Positions 7,233-15,778 of a DNA stretch of 28,279 bases are shown here, piece by piece. The number at the start of each line of letters is the position of its first letter. The stretch's first letter is position 1. The position numbers were made by a program, and so were the translations under genes. The notes under the pieces are model-generated. The model did not search any database. It had not been told where the DNA came from and saw only the letters and a program-made list of their open reading frames with translations. Source of the DNA: MM2 sp035460165 (GTDB taxonomy: Bacteria; Pseudomonadota; Gammaproteobacteria; Burkholderiales; Methylophilaceae); the NCBI GenBank assembly GCA_035460165.1, contig DATHWW010000021.1, positions 1 through 28,279 on the forward strand, in the 5' to 3' direction.

Positions 7233-8669
7233 ATGGCTACGACGAATGTCGTGACGAACGAGCAATATAACTACGATATTGTTCGCAAGTTCACCATCAT
7301 GACGCTGGTCTGGGGTGTGATCGGAATGTCGGTCGGGGTATATATCGCCTCCGAACTGGCATTTCCGTTTTTGAGCTTTGATATTCCGTACATCACCTTT
7401 GGTCGCCTGCGTCCGGTGCACACCGGTGCCGTGATTTTCGGTTTCGGCGGCAGCGCGCTGTTTGCTACCTCCTATTACATTGTGCAGCGTACCTGTCGCG
7501 CGCGCCTTTGGGGCGGCGAAGGGCTGGCCAACCTCACTTTCTGGGGCTGGCAATCGGTCATCGTGTTGGCCGCACTGGGCAATGTGCTGGGTTATTCCCA
7601 AGGCTGGGAATATGCCGAAATGGAATGGCCGACCGACCTGCTGATCACCGTGGTCTGGATCACCTATGCCGCCATCTTCATCGGCACCATCATGAAGCGC
7701 AAGGAGCCGCACATCTACGTGGCCAACTGGTTCTACCTCGCCTTCATTCTCGCTACCGCATTGCTGCACATCTTCCATAACCTGGTCATCCCCGTCAGCT
7801 GGACCAAGTCCTACCCGCTGTTCGCCGGTGCACAGGATGCGATGATCCAATGGTGGTACGGCCATAATGCCGTGGGCTTCTTCCTCACCGCGGCCTTCCT
7901 CGGCATGATGTACTACTTCGTGCCCAAGCAAGCCGGCCGTCCGGTATATTCCTATCGCCTGTCCATCATCCACTTCTGGGCGCTGATCTTCCTCTACATG
8001 TGGGCGGGTTCGCACCACCTGCACTGGACCGCGATTCCGGACTGGACCTCGACCCTGGCCGCGACCTTCTCCATCATGCTGCTGCTGCCGTCCTGGGGCG
8101 GCATGATCAACGGCATCATGACGCTGTCCGGCGCTTGGGAAAAGCTGCGCACCGACCCGGTGATGCGCTTCCTGATCGTTTCGCTGTCGTTCTACGGCAT
8201 GTCCACCTTTGAAGGCCCGATGATGTCGCTGAAGGACGTCAACGCGCTGTCGCACTACACCGACTGGACCATAGGCCACGTGCACTCCGGTGCGCTGGGC
8301 TGGGTGGCGATGATCACCTTCGGCGCGATGTACCACCTGGTGCCGCGCCTATGGAATACGCAGATCCATAATCCCAAGCTCATCAACGTCCACTTCTGGC
8401 TGGCGACCATCGGCATCCTGCTGTACATCGTCGCGATGTGGATCTCCGGCATCATGCAGGGTCTGATGTGGCGTGCCTTCGACGACTTCGGCAACCTGCA
8501 GTACTCGTTCGTCGAGACCGTGGCCGCGATGTTCCCCTTCTATGTGATGCGCGCGCTGGGTGGAGCATTCTTCCTGACCGGTATGGTGATCATGTTCTAC
8601 AACATGGCCAGAACCATCCGCCAAGGTAACACCAATGCGGTTGCCGCAATCGCACCCGCAGCAGCGTAA
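7233..8669 (+). CDS. ccoN: Cytochrome cbb3 oxidase subunit I CcoN
   Basis: CcoN is the catalytic, multi-helix membrane subunit that carries low-spin heme b and the high-spin heme b3/CuB site where O2 is reduced. Expected ligands are visible: His63 in RPVHTGAV, His211 in WYGHNAVGF, the His261/His262 pair in AGSHHLHW, and His349/His351 in IGHVHSG. Tyr321 in SFYGMSTFEGP sits where the active-site tyrosine of the C-type oxidases lies. With 478 aa it has standard length. The ATG at 7233 was preferred over one at 7218 because the AGGAGAG ribosome site lies between them and the resulting N-terminus fits the family. It heads the operon ccoN-ccoO-ccoQ-ccoP. Confidence 0.98.
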   Translation: MATTNVVTNEQYNYDIVRKFTIMTLVWGVIGMSVGVYIASELAFPFLSFDIPYITFGRLRPVHTGAVIFGFGGSALFATSYYIVQRTCRARLWGGEGLANLTFWGWQSVIVLAALGNVLGYSQGWEYAEMEWPTDLLITVVWITYAAIFIGTIMKRKEPHIYVANWFYLAFILATALLHIFHNLVIPVSWTKSYPLFAGAQDAMIQWWYGHNAVGFFLTAAFLGMMYYFVPKQAGRPVYSYRLSIIHFWALIFLYMWAGSHHLHWTAIPDWTSTLAATFSIMLLLPSWGGMINGIMTLSGAWEKLRTDPVMRFLIVSLSFYGMSTFEGPMMSLKDVNALSHYTDWTIGHVHSGALGWVAMITFGAMYHLVPRLWNTQIHNPKLINVHFWLATIGILLYIVAMWISGIMQGLMWRAFDDFGNLQYSFVETVAAMFPFYVMRALGGAFFLTGMVIMFYNMARTIRQGNTNAVAAIAPAAA

Positions 8670-8696
8670 CCGGAACTGAGAGAAGTTGGAGCAAAC

Positions 8697-9449
8697 ATGA
8701 AACACGACAAAATCGAACGCAACATCGGCCTGATGCTCGTGCTGACCATGCTGGCCATCAGCGCGGGCGGCCTGGTCGAAATCATCCCGCTGTTCTTCAT
8801 CAAGGATACGGTGGAAGTCGTCAAGACGGCCGACGGCAAGGAAATGATTCGCCCTTACACGCCGCTCGAGCAACTCGGCCGCGACATCTACATCCGCGAA
8901 GGCTGCTACACCTGCCACTCGCAGATGATTCGTCCGTTCCGCGACGAGGCGCTGCGTTACGGCCACTACTCGCTGGCTGCGGAGTCCAAGTACGACCATC
9001 CGTTCCAGTGGGGTTCCAAGCGTACCGGCCCTGACTTGGCGCGCGTGGGCGGCAAGTACTCGAACGACTGGCATGTGCAGCATTTGAACGCACCGCGCTC
9101 CATGGTGCCCGAGTCGGTGATGCCCAACTATCCGTGGCTGCTCGAAAACAAGCTGGACTACTCGGATATCAGCCAGCGTCTGACGGTGCTGCGTATGGTC
9201 GGTGTGCCGTATTCCGCCTCCCAGGCCGAGTACGAGCGCAACGTCAAGACTTTCGGCGAAGACGTCGCCAACACGCTGCGTATCGAAAAGGCGGAAGAAA
9301 CTCTGGTCGAGCAGGCCAAGATGGGCAATTTCGATAACGACAAGAGCGACGTTAGCGAAATGGATGCCCTGGTTGCCTACTTGCAGGTCCTGGGCACGAT
9401 GGTCGACTTCAAGCAGTTCGACGACGACTATTTCGCCAAATTCCGCTAG
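8697..9449 (+). CDS. ccoO: Cytochrome cbb3 oxidase subunit II CcoO (mono-heme cytochrome c)
   Basis: CcoO is the membrane-anchored mono-heme c subunit that passes electrons towards CcoN. One N-terminal transmembrane segment spans about residues 12-34. The heme attachment motif is CYTCH at residues 70-74, and the likely axial Met is Met142 in ESVMPNYPW. EGCYTCHSQMIRPF, GPDLARVGGKYS and DWHVQHLNAPRSMVPES are family-typical. The 250-aa length is slightly long because of a helical stretch near residues 180-215. A GGAG site precedes the ATG. It sits 27 bp after ccoN and 12 bp before ccoQ. Confidence 0.97.
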   Translation: MKHDKIERNIGLMLVLTMLAISAGGLVEIIPLFFIKDTVEVVKTADGKEMIRPYTPLEQLGRDIYIREGCYTCHSQMIRPFRDEALRYGHYSLAAESKYDHPFQWGSKRTGPDLARVGGKYSNDWHVQHLNAPRSMVPESVMPNYPWLLENKLDYSDISQRLTVLRMVGVPYSASQAEYERNVKTFGEDVANTLRIEKAEETLVEQAKMGNFDNDKSDVSEMDALVAYLQVLGTMVDFKQFDDDYFAKFR

Positions 9450-9461
9450 GAGAAACACAGC

Positions 9462-9647
9462 ATGGAATGGTTGATGTGGTTTACGCAATTCGAGAACACG
9501 AAGCCTCTCGCGCTGGTGATTTTCTTCACCGTGTTCTGCGGAATACTGTTCTACGTTTTCGGTAGCAGAAAGCGTGGGAAGCGGCTCGAAGACTACAAGA
9601 ATATCCCGTTCCAAGATGACGACAATCAGGATGCAAAAGGAAATTGA
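9462..9647 (+). CDS. ccoQ: Cytochrome cbb3 oxidase small subunit CcoQ
   Basis: A 61-aa protein with a single transmembrane helix at about residues 15-35 (LALVIFFTVFCGILFYVFG), then a basic stretch and an acidic tail. Size, topology and position between ccoO and ccoP are those of CcoQ (FixQ), which stabilises the cbb3 complex and is not itself catalytic. The AGGAG ribosome site overlaps the ccoO stop. It ends 2 bp before the ccoP ATG. Confidence 0.92.
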   Translation: MEWLMWFTQFENTKPLALVIFFTVFCGILFYVFGSRKRGKRLEDYKNIPFQDDDNQDAKGN

Positions 9648-9649
9648 TC

Positions 9650-10582
9650 ATGGGGCAACAAACTAACAAAACCACCACGGGCCACGTCTGGGACGACGAT
9701 CTGGAGGAGCTGACCAACCCGTTGCCGAGATGGTGGCTGTGGACGTTCTATCTCACCGTCATTTTCTCGGCGGTCTACTGGATCATGTATCCGGCCTGGC
9801 CGATCGGCAAGTCCTATACCAAAGGCGTCGAAGGCGTGAACACGATCAAGTACACCGCCAAGACCGTGGACGGCAAGGAAGTGCAGAAGGAAACGCACTG
9901 GAACATGCGCTCCAAGCTGATGGCTGAAACCAACCAAGCCGAAGCGAAGCAGAAGGTATGGTTCGACAAGGTGGCTGCAACTTCCTACGAGGAGGTGGCC
10001 AAGGATGCCGAACTGATGCAGTTCGTCAATTCCGCCGGCAAGACGCTGTTCTCCGACAACTGCGCGCCGTGCCACATGTCCGGCGGCCAGGGCAAGATCA
10101 CCTTCTCGCCCAACCTGACGGACGACAGCTGGATTTTCGGCGGCACTTACGAAAAGATCCATCAGACCCTGACCAGCGGCCGTACCGGCTTCATGCCCCC
10201 GTTCAAGGACATGCTGAAGGAAGAGCAGATTACCCAGTTGGCCAACTACGTGCTGAGCCTCTCCGGTGAAAAGGTCGATATCGTTGCCGCCGCAGCCGGT
10301 GCCGAGCTGTTCAAGAGCCCGGGCGTGGGATGTTTCGTCTGCCATGGTCCTGACGCCAAGGGCAATCAGGATATGGGCTCCGCCAATCTCACCGACAAGA
10401 TCTGGCTGTGGGCGAATGTGCCTGCACAGCAAGAAACAGCCGGCAAGGTGGCAGAGGTCAAGAAAGTTATCATCGGCGGCCTGTCGCGCGGTGTGATGCC
10501 GGCCTGGGGCGGTCGCCTGAAGCCTGAACAGATCAAGCTGTTGACGGTCTATGTTCACGACAGCCTGGGCGGCGGCAAGTAG
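9650..10582 (+). CDS. ccoP: Cytochrome cbb3 oxidase subunit III CcoP (di-heme cytochrome c)
   Basis: CcoP is the di-heme c subunit that takes electrons from soluble or membrane cytochromes. The N-terminus HVWDDDLEELTNPLPRWW is the classic CcoP start, followed by one transmembrane helix at about residues 29-47. Two heme attachment motifs follow: CAPCH at 138-142 and CFVCH at 228-232. Likely axial methionines are in TGFMPPF and GVMPAWGG. At 310 aa the length is normal. The frame is open two codons earlier from a TTG, but the ATG at 9650 follows AAGGA by 8 nt and gives the family N-terminus. The next gene is 380 bp away because a repeat element lies between. Confidence 0.98.
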   Translation: MGQQTNKTTTGHVWDDDLEELTNPLPRWWLWTFYLTVIFSAVYWIMYPAWPIGKSYTKGVEGVNTIKYTAKTVDGKEVQKETHWNMRSKLMAETNQAEAKQKVWFDKVAATSYEEVAKDAELMQFVNSAGKTLFSDNCAPCHMSGGQGKITFSPNLTDDSWIFGGTYEKIHQTLTSGRTGFMPPFKDMLKEEQITQLANYVLSLSGEKVDIVAAAAGAELFKSPGVGCFVCHGPDAKGNQDMGSANLTDKIWLWANVPAQQETAGKVAEVKKVIIGGLSRGVMPAWGGRLKPEQIKLLTVYVHDSLGGGK

Positions 10583-10631
10583 CAAGACGTTGATACAAGC
10601 GCTGTAGGTAACATTTACGAAGGGCTCGCGT

Positions 10632-10904
10632 TAAGAGCCTATTTCAGTAGGTTTCAACCCCCGCGTTGGTTTTGGGCGCGGATGGATGCAAGGCGTGACG
10701 CGCGGCCAATGGTTGTTCCATTGGCAAGCGTCGCAACGCCGCAGACACCGCGCCCAATACCAACCCGAAGGGCCGCAAGGCTGCGGGTGCATTGCCGCGT
10801 TGCGGGCTGCTTGTGGAGAATGACTACACGGCGCAGCCCTCGCCTTGCACTGCATCCCGCAGCCTTGCGGCGCGGGGGTTGAAACCTACTGAAATAGGCT
10901 CTAA
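10632..10904. mobile_element. MITE-like element with 31-bp perfect terminal inverted repeats
   Basis: Positions 10635-10665 (starting GAGCCTATTTCAGTAGG) and 10871-10901 are perfect inverted repeats, and the complementarity reaches 32 bp if one more base pair is counted at the outer end. The trinucleotide TAA directly flanks both ends (10632-10634 and 10902-10904), as expected for a 3-bp target duplication. Inside are two more inverted repeats. The first pairs 10666-10681 with 10748-10763 (one mismatch) around the hairpin CCAATGG-TTGTT-CCATTGG at 10706-10724. The second is a perfect 15-bp pair, 10773-10787 with 10856-10870. There is no transposase gene. GAGCC ends with a TNA duplication suggest mobilisation by an IS5-family (IS1031-type) transposase; this is inference. 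Confidence 0.8.
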
Positions 10905-10962
10905 CGTGGGCCTTTCGTCTTTTGTGATTCGGAATACCCGGTTAGCAAACATAGGTAACTCA

Positions 10963-12390
10963 ATGGCAACAGAGTCAGAAGTCCATCTCTACCAGAAGCG
11001 CATCCCGATTTTTGTTCGTTCGGTAGAGGGAAAATTCCGCAGTTTCAAAACCGGCATTCTGGTGCTGGCCTATACCGTCTTCTTTTCGTTGCCATGGGTG
11101 CAGTGGGATCGCGCCAGCTCGGCCGATCAGGCCATACTGTTCGATCTGGTTGCCAAACGCTTTTATATTTTCGACCTGGTGGTGTATCCGCAGGACATTT
11201 TCTGGTTGTCCATGCTGCTTTTCATCGCGGCGACACTGCTGTTTTTCGTAACGGGTCTGGTCGGGCGGGCATGGTGCGGCTATTTCTGCTTCCAGACGCT
11301 GTGGACCGACATGTTCATGCTGATCGAGCACATGATTCAGGGCGAGCGTCCGGCACGCATGCGTTTATCCAAGCAGCCGTGGAATCTTGAGAAAGTCCTC
11401 AAGGTCGGATCGTCGCACTTTTTCATGGTCCTGGTCTCGTTCTGGACCGGCATCACTTTCGCCGCCTATTTCGCCTATGCGCCGCAGTTGCTGCATGACT
11501 TCTTTACTGGTCAAGCGGCCGAGGCCGCTTACATCACCGTTGTTACGCTGACCATCACGACCTATGTCGCGGGCGGTATCGCGCGCGAGCAAATCTGCAA
11601 TTACATCTGTCCTTACTCCCGCTTCCAGAGCGTGATGTATGAGCAAGATACGCTGGCCGTCAGCTACGACACCCGCCGCGGCGAAGGCACCGCTGGTCGC
11701 TCGTTGCCGAAAGAAGGCTTGCGTACTCGCGAGGAACGCCAAGCCCAAGGCCACGGTGACTGCATCGACTGCGGCTTCTGCGTGCAGGTTTGTCCGACCG
11801 GCATCGACATCCGCAACGGCTTGCAATATCAATGTATTTCCTGCGGTCTGTGTATCGACGCCTGCAACAACATCATGGACTCGGTCGGCTTTCCGCGCGG
11901 CCTGATCCGCTACGATTCCGAACGCAACCTGAAGAGCGAAACGCCGGCCAAGCCGCATCTCGAATGGAAGCGCTTGAAAGTGCTCGGTTACGCCGTGGCA
12001 TTGATCGTCATGATCGGTGCGTTGATGTACAACATCGGCACCCGCAGCGATGCCGAGGTGCGCGTGGAGAAGATACGCCAGCCGCTCTTCGTCAAGCTTT
12101 CCGACGGCAGCGTGCGCAACCGTTACCAGGTGCATATCGTCAACAAGACCGAGGTCGAAGAAACCTATAAGGTTGAAGTGCGCGGCATCCCGGCCGATGC
12201 GCTGGATCTCGGTGCGGTAACGACGATACGCGTGCGTGCCGGCAAGGATCTGGTGCTCAATGCCAAGGTGGATTTGCCGGAGGAGACGGCAGAACATACG
12301 CGCGAGTTCGAATTCATTGTGACTCCCGACTCTGCCCCGCGCGAACCGATGGTACGCAAGGTCGGTTTCATCGGCGGTGAGGACAATTAA
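10963..12390 (+). CDS. ccoG: cbb3 oxidase assembly/copper-related ferredoxin-like protein CcoG
   Basis: CcoG (FixG/RdxA) is a membrane iron-sulfur protein needed for cbb3 biogenesis. It has been reported to reduce Cu(II) to Cu(I) for the oxidase. The 475-aa protein has several transmembrane segments (about residues 30-45, 78-98, 150-172, 188-206). Membrane cysteines lie in WCGYFCFQTLW and ICNYICPYSR. Two 4Fe-4S clusters are bound by Cys267, 270, 273, 277 and Cys291, 294, 297, 301. The C-terminal part is an Ig-like periplasmic domain. The open frame runs upstream into the repeat element. The ATG at 10963 was chosen because the family N-terminus begins a few residues before YQKRIPIFVRSVEG. The upstream AGG is a weak ribosome site. 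Confidence 0.96.
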   Translation: MATESEVHLYQKRIPIFVRSVEGKFRSFKTGILVLAYTVFFSLPWVQWDRASSADQAILFDLVAKRFYIFDLVVYPQDIFWLSMLLFIAATLLFFVTGLVGRAWCGYFCFQTLWTDMFMLIEHMIQGERPARMRLSKQPWNLEKVLKVGSSHFFMVLVSFWTGITFAAYFAYAPQLLHDFFTGQAAEAAYITVVTLTITTYVAGGIAREQICNYICPYSRFQSVMYEQDTLAVSYDTRRGEGTAGRSLPKEGLRTREERQAQGHGDCIDCGFCVQVCPTGIDIRNGLQYQCISCGLCIDACNNIMDSVGFPRGLIRYDSERNLKSETPAKPHLEWKRLKVLGYAVALIVMIGALMYNIGTRSDAEVRVEKIRQPLFVKLSDGSVRNRYQVHIVNKTEVEETYKVEVRGIPADALDLGAVTTIRVRAGKDLVLNAKVDLPEETAEHTREFEFIVTPDSAPREPMVRKVGFIGGEDN

Positions 12391-12393
12391 GCC

Positions 12394-13179
12394 ATGCAGA
12401 TGACGATGACCCAGACTTTGTTTGGCGGCCTGCTGGCTGTTGTGCTGATTTTTTTCATCGGGCGACGGGTGGGTCTTTCCAGCTACTGGAGCGCCATTTT
12501 GGCCGGACTGCTGCCCTTCCTCGGCTATCTCGGCTATGGCGTCAACCATCCGCAGGGCGGCGACCTGCTTGCCATCCACCTCGTCGTATTCATGGCGACG
12601 GCGGCTGTGTTGGGTGTGTTCAGCATCACCTGGAAGAAAAAGGAAAAAATGCATTGGGCGCCCAAGCTGCTCATTGCCTTTTTCGTCATGCTGGCGGCGC
12701 TGAATGCGGCCCTGCTCTCTATCTCCACGCATGGTTTGCCGGGCTGGATCACGAGCCTGATTCTGCCGAGCGAGGATCAGGCCACGGTGCATACCGTCTT
12801 CCCCGGGGTGATTCCGCATGACCGCAACAAGCTCTATGAACAACACCAGCAGCAGGTCGCGCAACAACGTAATCTTGGTTGGCAACTCGACATCGCAGGG
12901 CTGGAGGATCTTAAAAGCGGCACTCGCCAAACGTTGAAACTTACGCTGCACGATGCCCAGGGCCAACCGATTGTTGCCGACCGGGTGATGTTCGGTTTCT
13001 GGCGCATGGCCAACAGCAAGGATGATCGCACGATGCGCTTGCAAGCAAGCGGTGCAGGCGTTTATCAGGGCGACATCGAGTTATCCGACGCCGGCCGCTG
13101 GGTGGTCGAAATCCACATCGAGCGTGGCAAGGATGTGTATCACACCAAGAAGTCGCTGCTGGTGGACGATCCGGCCTGA
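12394..13179 (+). CDS. FixH/CcoH family protein with a multi-helix N-terminal extension
   Basis: The C-terminal half (about residues 160-261) matches the FixH/CcoH periplasmic domain: NLGWQLDI, RQTLKLTLHDAQGQPI, VMFGFWRMANSKDD and GRWVVEIHIERGKDVYHTKKSL. FixH works with the copper pump in cbb3 assembly. Ordinary FixH has one N-terminal helix and about 150-180 aa. This one has 261 aa and four hydrophobic segments (about 6-23, 29-48, 57-75, 86-107) before the soluble domain. It starts 3 bp after the ccoG stop, and GAGG in the ccoG end serves as ribosome site. In-frame ATGs at 12400 and 12406 are alternative starts. It is followed 23 bp later by ccoI. Confidence 0.88.
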   Translation: MQMTMTQTLFGGLLAVVLIFFIGRRVGLSSYWSAILAGLLPFLGYLGYGVNHPQGGDLLAIHLVVFMATAAVLGVFSITWKKKEKMHWAPKLLIAFFVMLAALNAALLSISTHGLPGWITSLILPSEDQATVHTVFPGVIPHDRNKLYEQHQQQVAQQRNLGWQLDIAGLEDLKSGTRQTLKLTLHDAQGQPIVADRVMFGFWRMANSKDDRTMRLQASGAGVYQGDIELSDAGRWVVEIHIERGKDVYHTKKSLLVDDPA

Positions 13180-13202
13180 TAGGCAACCGGCCTCTTAAAG
13201 CA

Positions 13203-15617
13203 ATGAACGCGGATACCGCCTGCTATCACTGCGGCCTGCCTGTTCCCGAGGCCAGCCCGTTCCATGCCGTCATCCTGGACGTGCCGCGCGAGCTGTGCTG
13301 CCACGGCTGTCAGGCGGTCGCCGAATCCATCGTCGAGAACGGCCTCGAAGATTATTACCGCTACCGCACCGAGCTGCCCAACAGTGTCGAAGAACTGGTG
13401 CCGGAAGAGCTGCGCCAGCTCGATCTGTACGATCATCCCGAGGTGCAGAAGAGTTTCGTGCTGGAAACGGCAGAACACCTCAAGCAGGCCTCGCTGATTC
13501 TGGAGGGCATCACCTGCGCCGCCTGCATCTGGCTAAACGAACGCCATCTGAAACAGATTCCCGGCGTGCACGAAGTGAGCGTCAACTACGCCTCCCATCG
13601 CGCCCGCATCAGCTGGGATGAATCCCAGGTCAAGCTCTCCGCCATCCTCGCCGAAATTCGCAAGCTGGGTTATCACGCCCATCCGTTCAATGCCCAGCAA
13701 CAGGAAGAGCGCCGTCAGGAGCGGCGCAAGGGCGATATCCGTCGCCTGGCGGTCGCCGGCATTTCGTCGGGACAAGTGATGATGCTCGCGGTCGCGCTGT
13801 ATGCCGGCGCCGTGCAAGGCATGGAATACGCGACCGAGCAGCTGCTGCGCTGGTTCAGCCTGCTGCTGACTGCACCAACCATCCTCTATTCGGCGCTGCC
13901 GTTCTATCAGTCGGCGTGGCGTGCGTTCACGCATCGCCAGGTGAACATGGATACGCCGATTACGCTGGGCGTGCTGGCCGGGTTCTTCGGCAGCGTCTGG
14001 GCCACGATAGCAGGCGAAGGGGTGGTGTATTACGACACCATCACCATGTTGGTGTTTTTCCTGTTGGGCGCGCGCTTCCTGGAGCGCAACGCGCGCGAGA
14101 AGTCCGTTGAGGCCGCCGAGAACCTGCTGCGGCTGGTGCCGGCCATGGCGACGCGTGTGAGTGGCGAGCAGCACGAACTGGTGCCGGTGCACGAGCTTTC
14201 CATCGGCGAACTGATCCTCGCCAAGCCGGGTGAAACCATTGCCGCGGATGGCGTGGTGGAAGAGGGTGCGAGCAACGCCGACGAGTCGCTGCTCACCGGC
14301 GAAAGCCGCCCTTTGCCGAAGTCCCCCGGCGACCGCGTCTATGCCGGCAGCATCAATTACGAGAGCCCCTTGCTGATCCGCGTCAGCGGTGTCGGCGAAC
14401 AGACCGTGCTGGCAGGCATCGCGCGCCTGCTGGACCGCGCCCAGGCGCAGAAGCCGCGTCTCGCACAGATGGCCGATCGGCTGGCCAGTTGGTTCACCTA
14501 TATCCTGCTTGCGCTGGTGGCTGCAGTCGGCTGGTACTGGTGGCGCATCGACCCGGCAAAAGCCTTTGAAATCATGCTCGCGGTGCTGGTGATCAGTTGC
14601 CCATGCGCATTGTCGCTGGCGGCACCCGCTGCTTTTGCCGCAGCCGGCTCCCACCTGGTAAAACGCGGCGTCCTGCTGACGCGCGGTCACGCGTTGGAAA
14701 CCTTGTCCCGTGCCACGCATTTCGTGTTCGACAAGACCGGAACCTTAACCCTGGGCAAGCCCGTGCTATTGCGCACGGTTGCGATCGGCGGCAAATCCGC
14801 TGAAGAGTATCTGCTGCTCGCGGCAAGCCTGGAGCAGGCATCCGAGCATCCGCTGGCGCAAAGTTTTCTGCAGGCCGCCGAAGGGCGCGTTTTGCCCGCG
14901 GTGATGGACAGTGAAAATCTGCCGGGCAAGGGCGTGGCTGGGACGATAGGCGGGCAACGGTATCAGCTGGGGAATGCGAGTATGAATCCCGTCCTCTCCG
15001 CGCAATGCCGGCTGGACGCGGGTGACATCCCGCCCGGCGCGACGCTGGTTTGGCTGAGCGATAGCGAGAAGGTGCTGGCTGCCTTCGTGCTCGCCGATAC
15101 GCTGCGCCCGCAGGCGGTCGAAATGATTGCCCAGCTGCGCAAGCGCAATATACGCGTGTCTATTCTGAGCGGCGACTCGGCCGACGCGGTAGCGCATCAC
15201 GCGCGAGTATTGGGCGTCGATGATTGGCTGGCCGATCTCGGGCCGGAGCAGAAGCTCGCCGCGCTGCAAAACCTGCAGCAAGACGGTGAAGTCGTTGCGA
15301 TGGTCGGCGATGGCATCAACGATGCTCCGGTGCTTGCCGGCGCCCAGGTTTCGATTGCCATGGGCAGCGGTACGCAGATGGCGCGCACCAGCGGCGATAT
15401 CGTGTTGTTGACGGAGCATCTGCTGGAAATCGACCATGCGGTGGCGACCAGCCGGTTCGGCATGAGCATCATCAAGCAGAATTTCGGCTGGGCTTTGGGG
15501 TATAACCTGCTGGCGATTCCGTTTGCCGCGACCGGGTTTATTTCGCCGTGGCTGGCGGCGTTGGGGATGTCGGTGAGTTCGCTGGTGGTGGTGCTGAACG
15601 CGCTACGGTTGCGCTGA
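13203..15617 (+). CDS. ccoI: Copper-exporting P1B-type ATPase for cbb3 assembly, CcoI/FixI
   Basis: CcoI/FixI is a heavy-metal P-type ATPase that moves Cu(I) out of the cytoplasm for the cbb3 CuB centre. The 804-aa protein has an N-terminal cysteine-rich domain (CYHCGLPVP at 7-14, CCHGC at 32-36) and then a heavy-metal-associated domain with GITCAAC (Cys105/Cys108). The transmembrane metal-site motif is Cys466-Pro-Cys468, phosphorylation Asp510 is in DKTGTLT, and the SEHPLA nucleotide-site motif and hinge GDGIND (Asp703) follow. The double Cys-rich N-terminus is characteristic of the CcoI/CopA2 subgroup rather than the detoxifying CopA. Position after ccoG-fixH supports this. It closes the operon. 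No ccoS gene follows. Confidence 0.96.
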   Translation: MNADTACYHCGLPVPEASPFHAVILDVPRELCCHGCQAVAESIVENGLEDYYRYRTELPNSVEELVPEELRQLDLYDHPEVQKSFVLETAEHLKQASLILEGITCAACIWLNERHLKQIPGVHEVSVNYASHRARISWDESQVKLSAILAEIRKLGYHAHPFNAQQQEERRQERRKGDIRRLAVAGISSGQVMMLAVALYAGAVQGMEYATEQLLRWFSLLLTAPTILYSALPFYQSAWRAFTHRQVNMDTPITLGVLAGFFGSVWATIAGEGVVYYDTITMLVFFLLGARFLERNAREKSVEAAENLLRLVPAMATRVSGEQHELVPVHELSIGELILAKPGETIAADGVVEEGASNADESLLTGESRPLPKSPGDRVYAGSINYESPLLIRVSGVGEQTVLAGIARLLDRAQAQKPRLAQMADRLASWFTYILLALVAAVGWYWWRIDPAKAFEIMLAVLVISCPCALSLAAPAAFAAAGSHLVKRGVLLTRGHALETLSRATHFVFDKTGTLTLGKPVLLRTVAIGGKSAEEYLLLAASLEQASEHPLAQSFLQAAEGRVLPAVMDSENLPGKGVAGTIGGQRYQLGNASMNPVLSAQCRLDAGDIPPGATLVWLSDSEKVLAAFVLADTLRPQAVEMIAQLRKRNIRVSILSGDSADAVAHHARVLGVDDWLADLGPEQKLAALQNLQQDGEVVAMVGDGINDAPVLAGAQVSIAMGSGTQMARTSGDIVLLTEHLLEIDHAVATSRFGMSIIKQNFGWALGYNLLAIPFAATGFISPWLAALGMSVSSLVVVLNALRLR

Positions 15618-15620
15618 TTT

Positions 15621-15735
15621 TATTCCCTCCCCTTGTGGGGCGAAAGCGGGGTTTCGCAAAGCATGCTTTGCGCCGTCTGAGCCGGATTTGGATGCAGCCA
15701 AATCCGTGGGGCGCGGAGCGGGGCTAGGGTGAGGG
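15621..15735. repeat. Hairpin-rich intergenic repeat after ccoI
   Basis: A stretch bounded by CCCTCCCC on the left and GGGTGAGGGG on the right contains three small perfect inverted repeats. They are CCCC-TTGT-GGGG at 15629-15640, the 16-bp palindrome GCAAAGCATGCTTTGC at 15656-15671, and GGATTTGG/CCAAATCC at 15684-15691 with 15698-15705. The make-up is that of a composite REP/BIME-like element. Other copies cannot be checked from this window. Confidence 0.6.
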
Positions 15736-15737
15736 GT

Positions 15738-15764
15738 AAAAAAGCCGGCAATCGCCGGCTTTTT
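15738..15764 (+). terminator. Rho-independent terminator of the cbb3 locus
   Basis: GCCGGC (15744-15749), loop AATC, GCCGGC (15754-15759), flanked by AAAAAA on the left and TTTTT on the right. The A and T runs extend the stem and make it usable in both directions. It is the first convincing terminator after ccoI. Confidence 0.85.
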
Positions 15765-15778
15765 GCATTCGGTTTCGT

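Noticed and set aside
10792..10962. In-frame upstream extension of ccoG
   Set aside because: The extension is encoded by the MITE-like element and the following spacer, and known CcoG proteins begin near the ATG at 10963.
11365..13044. A 559-codon open frame on the minus strand
   Set aside because: It is antisense to ccoG and the fixH gene and shows only a His/Gln/Arg-rich shadow sequence without motifs.
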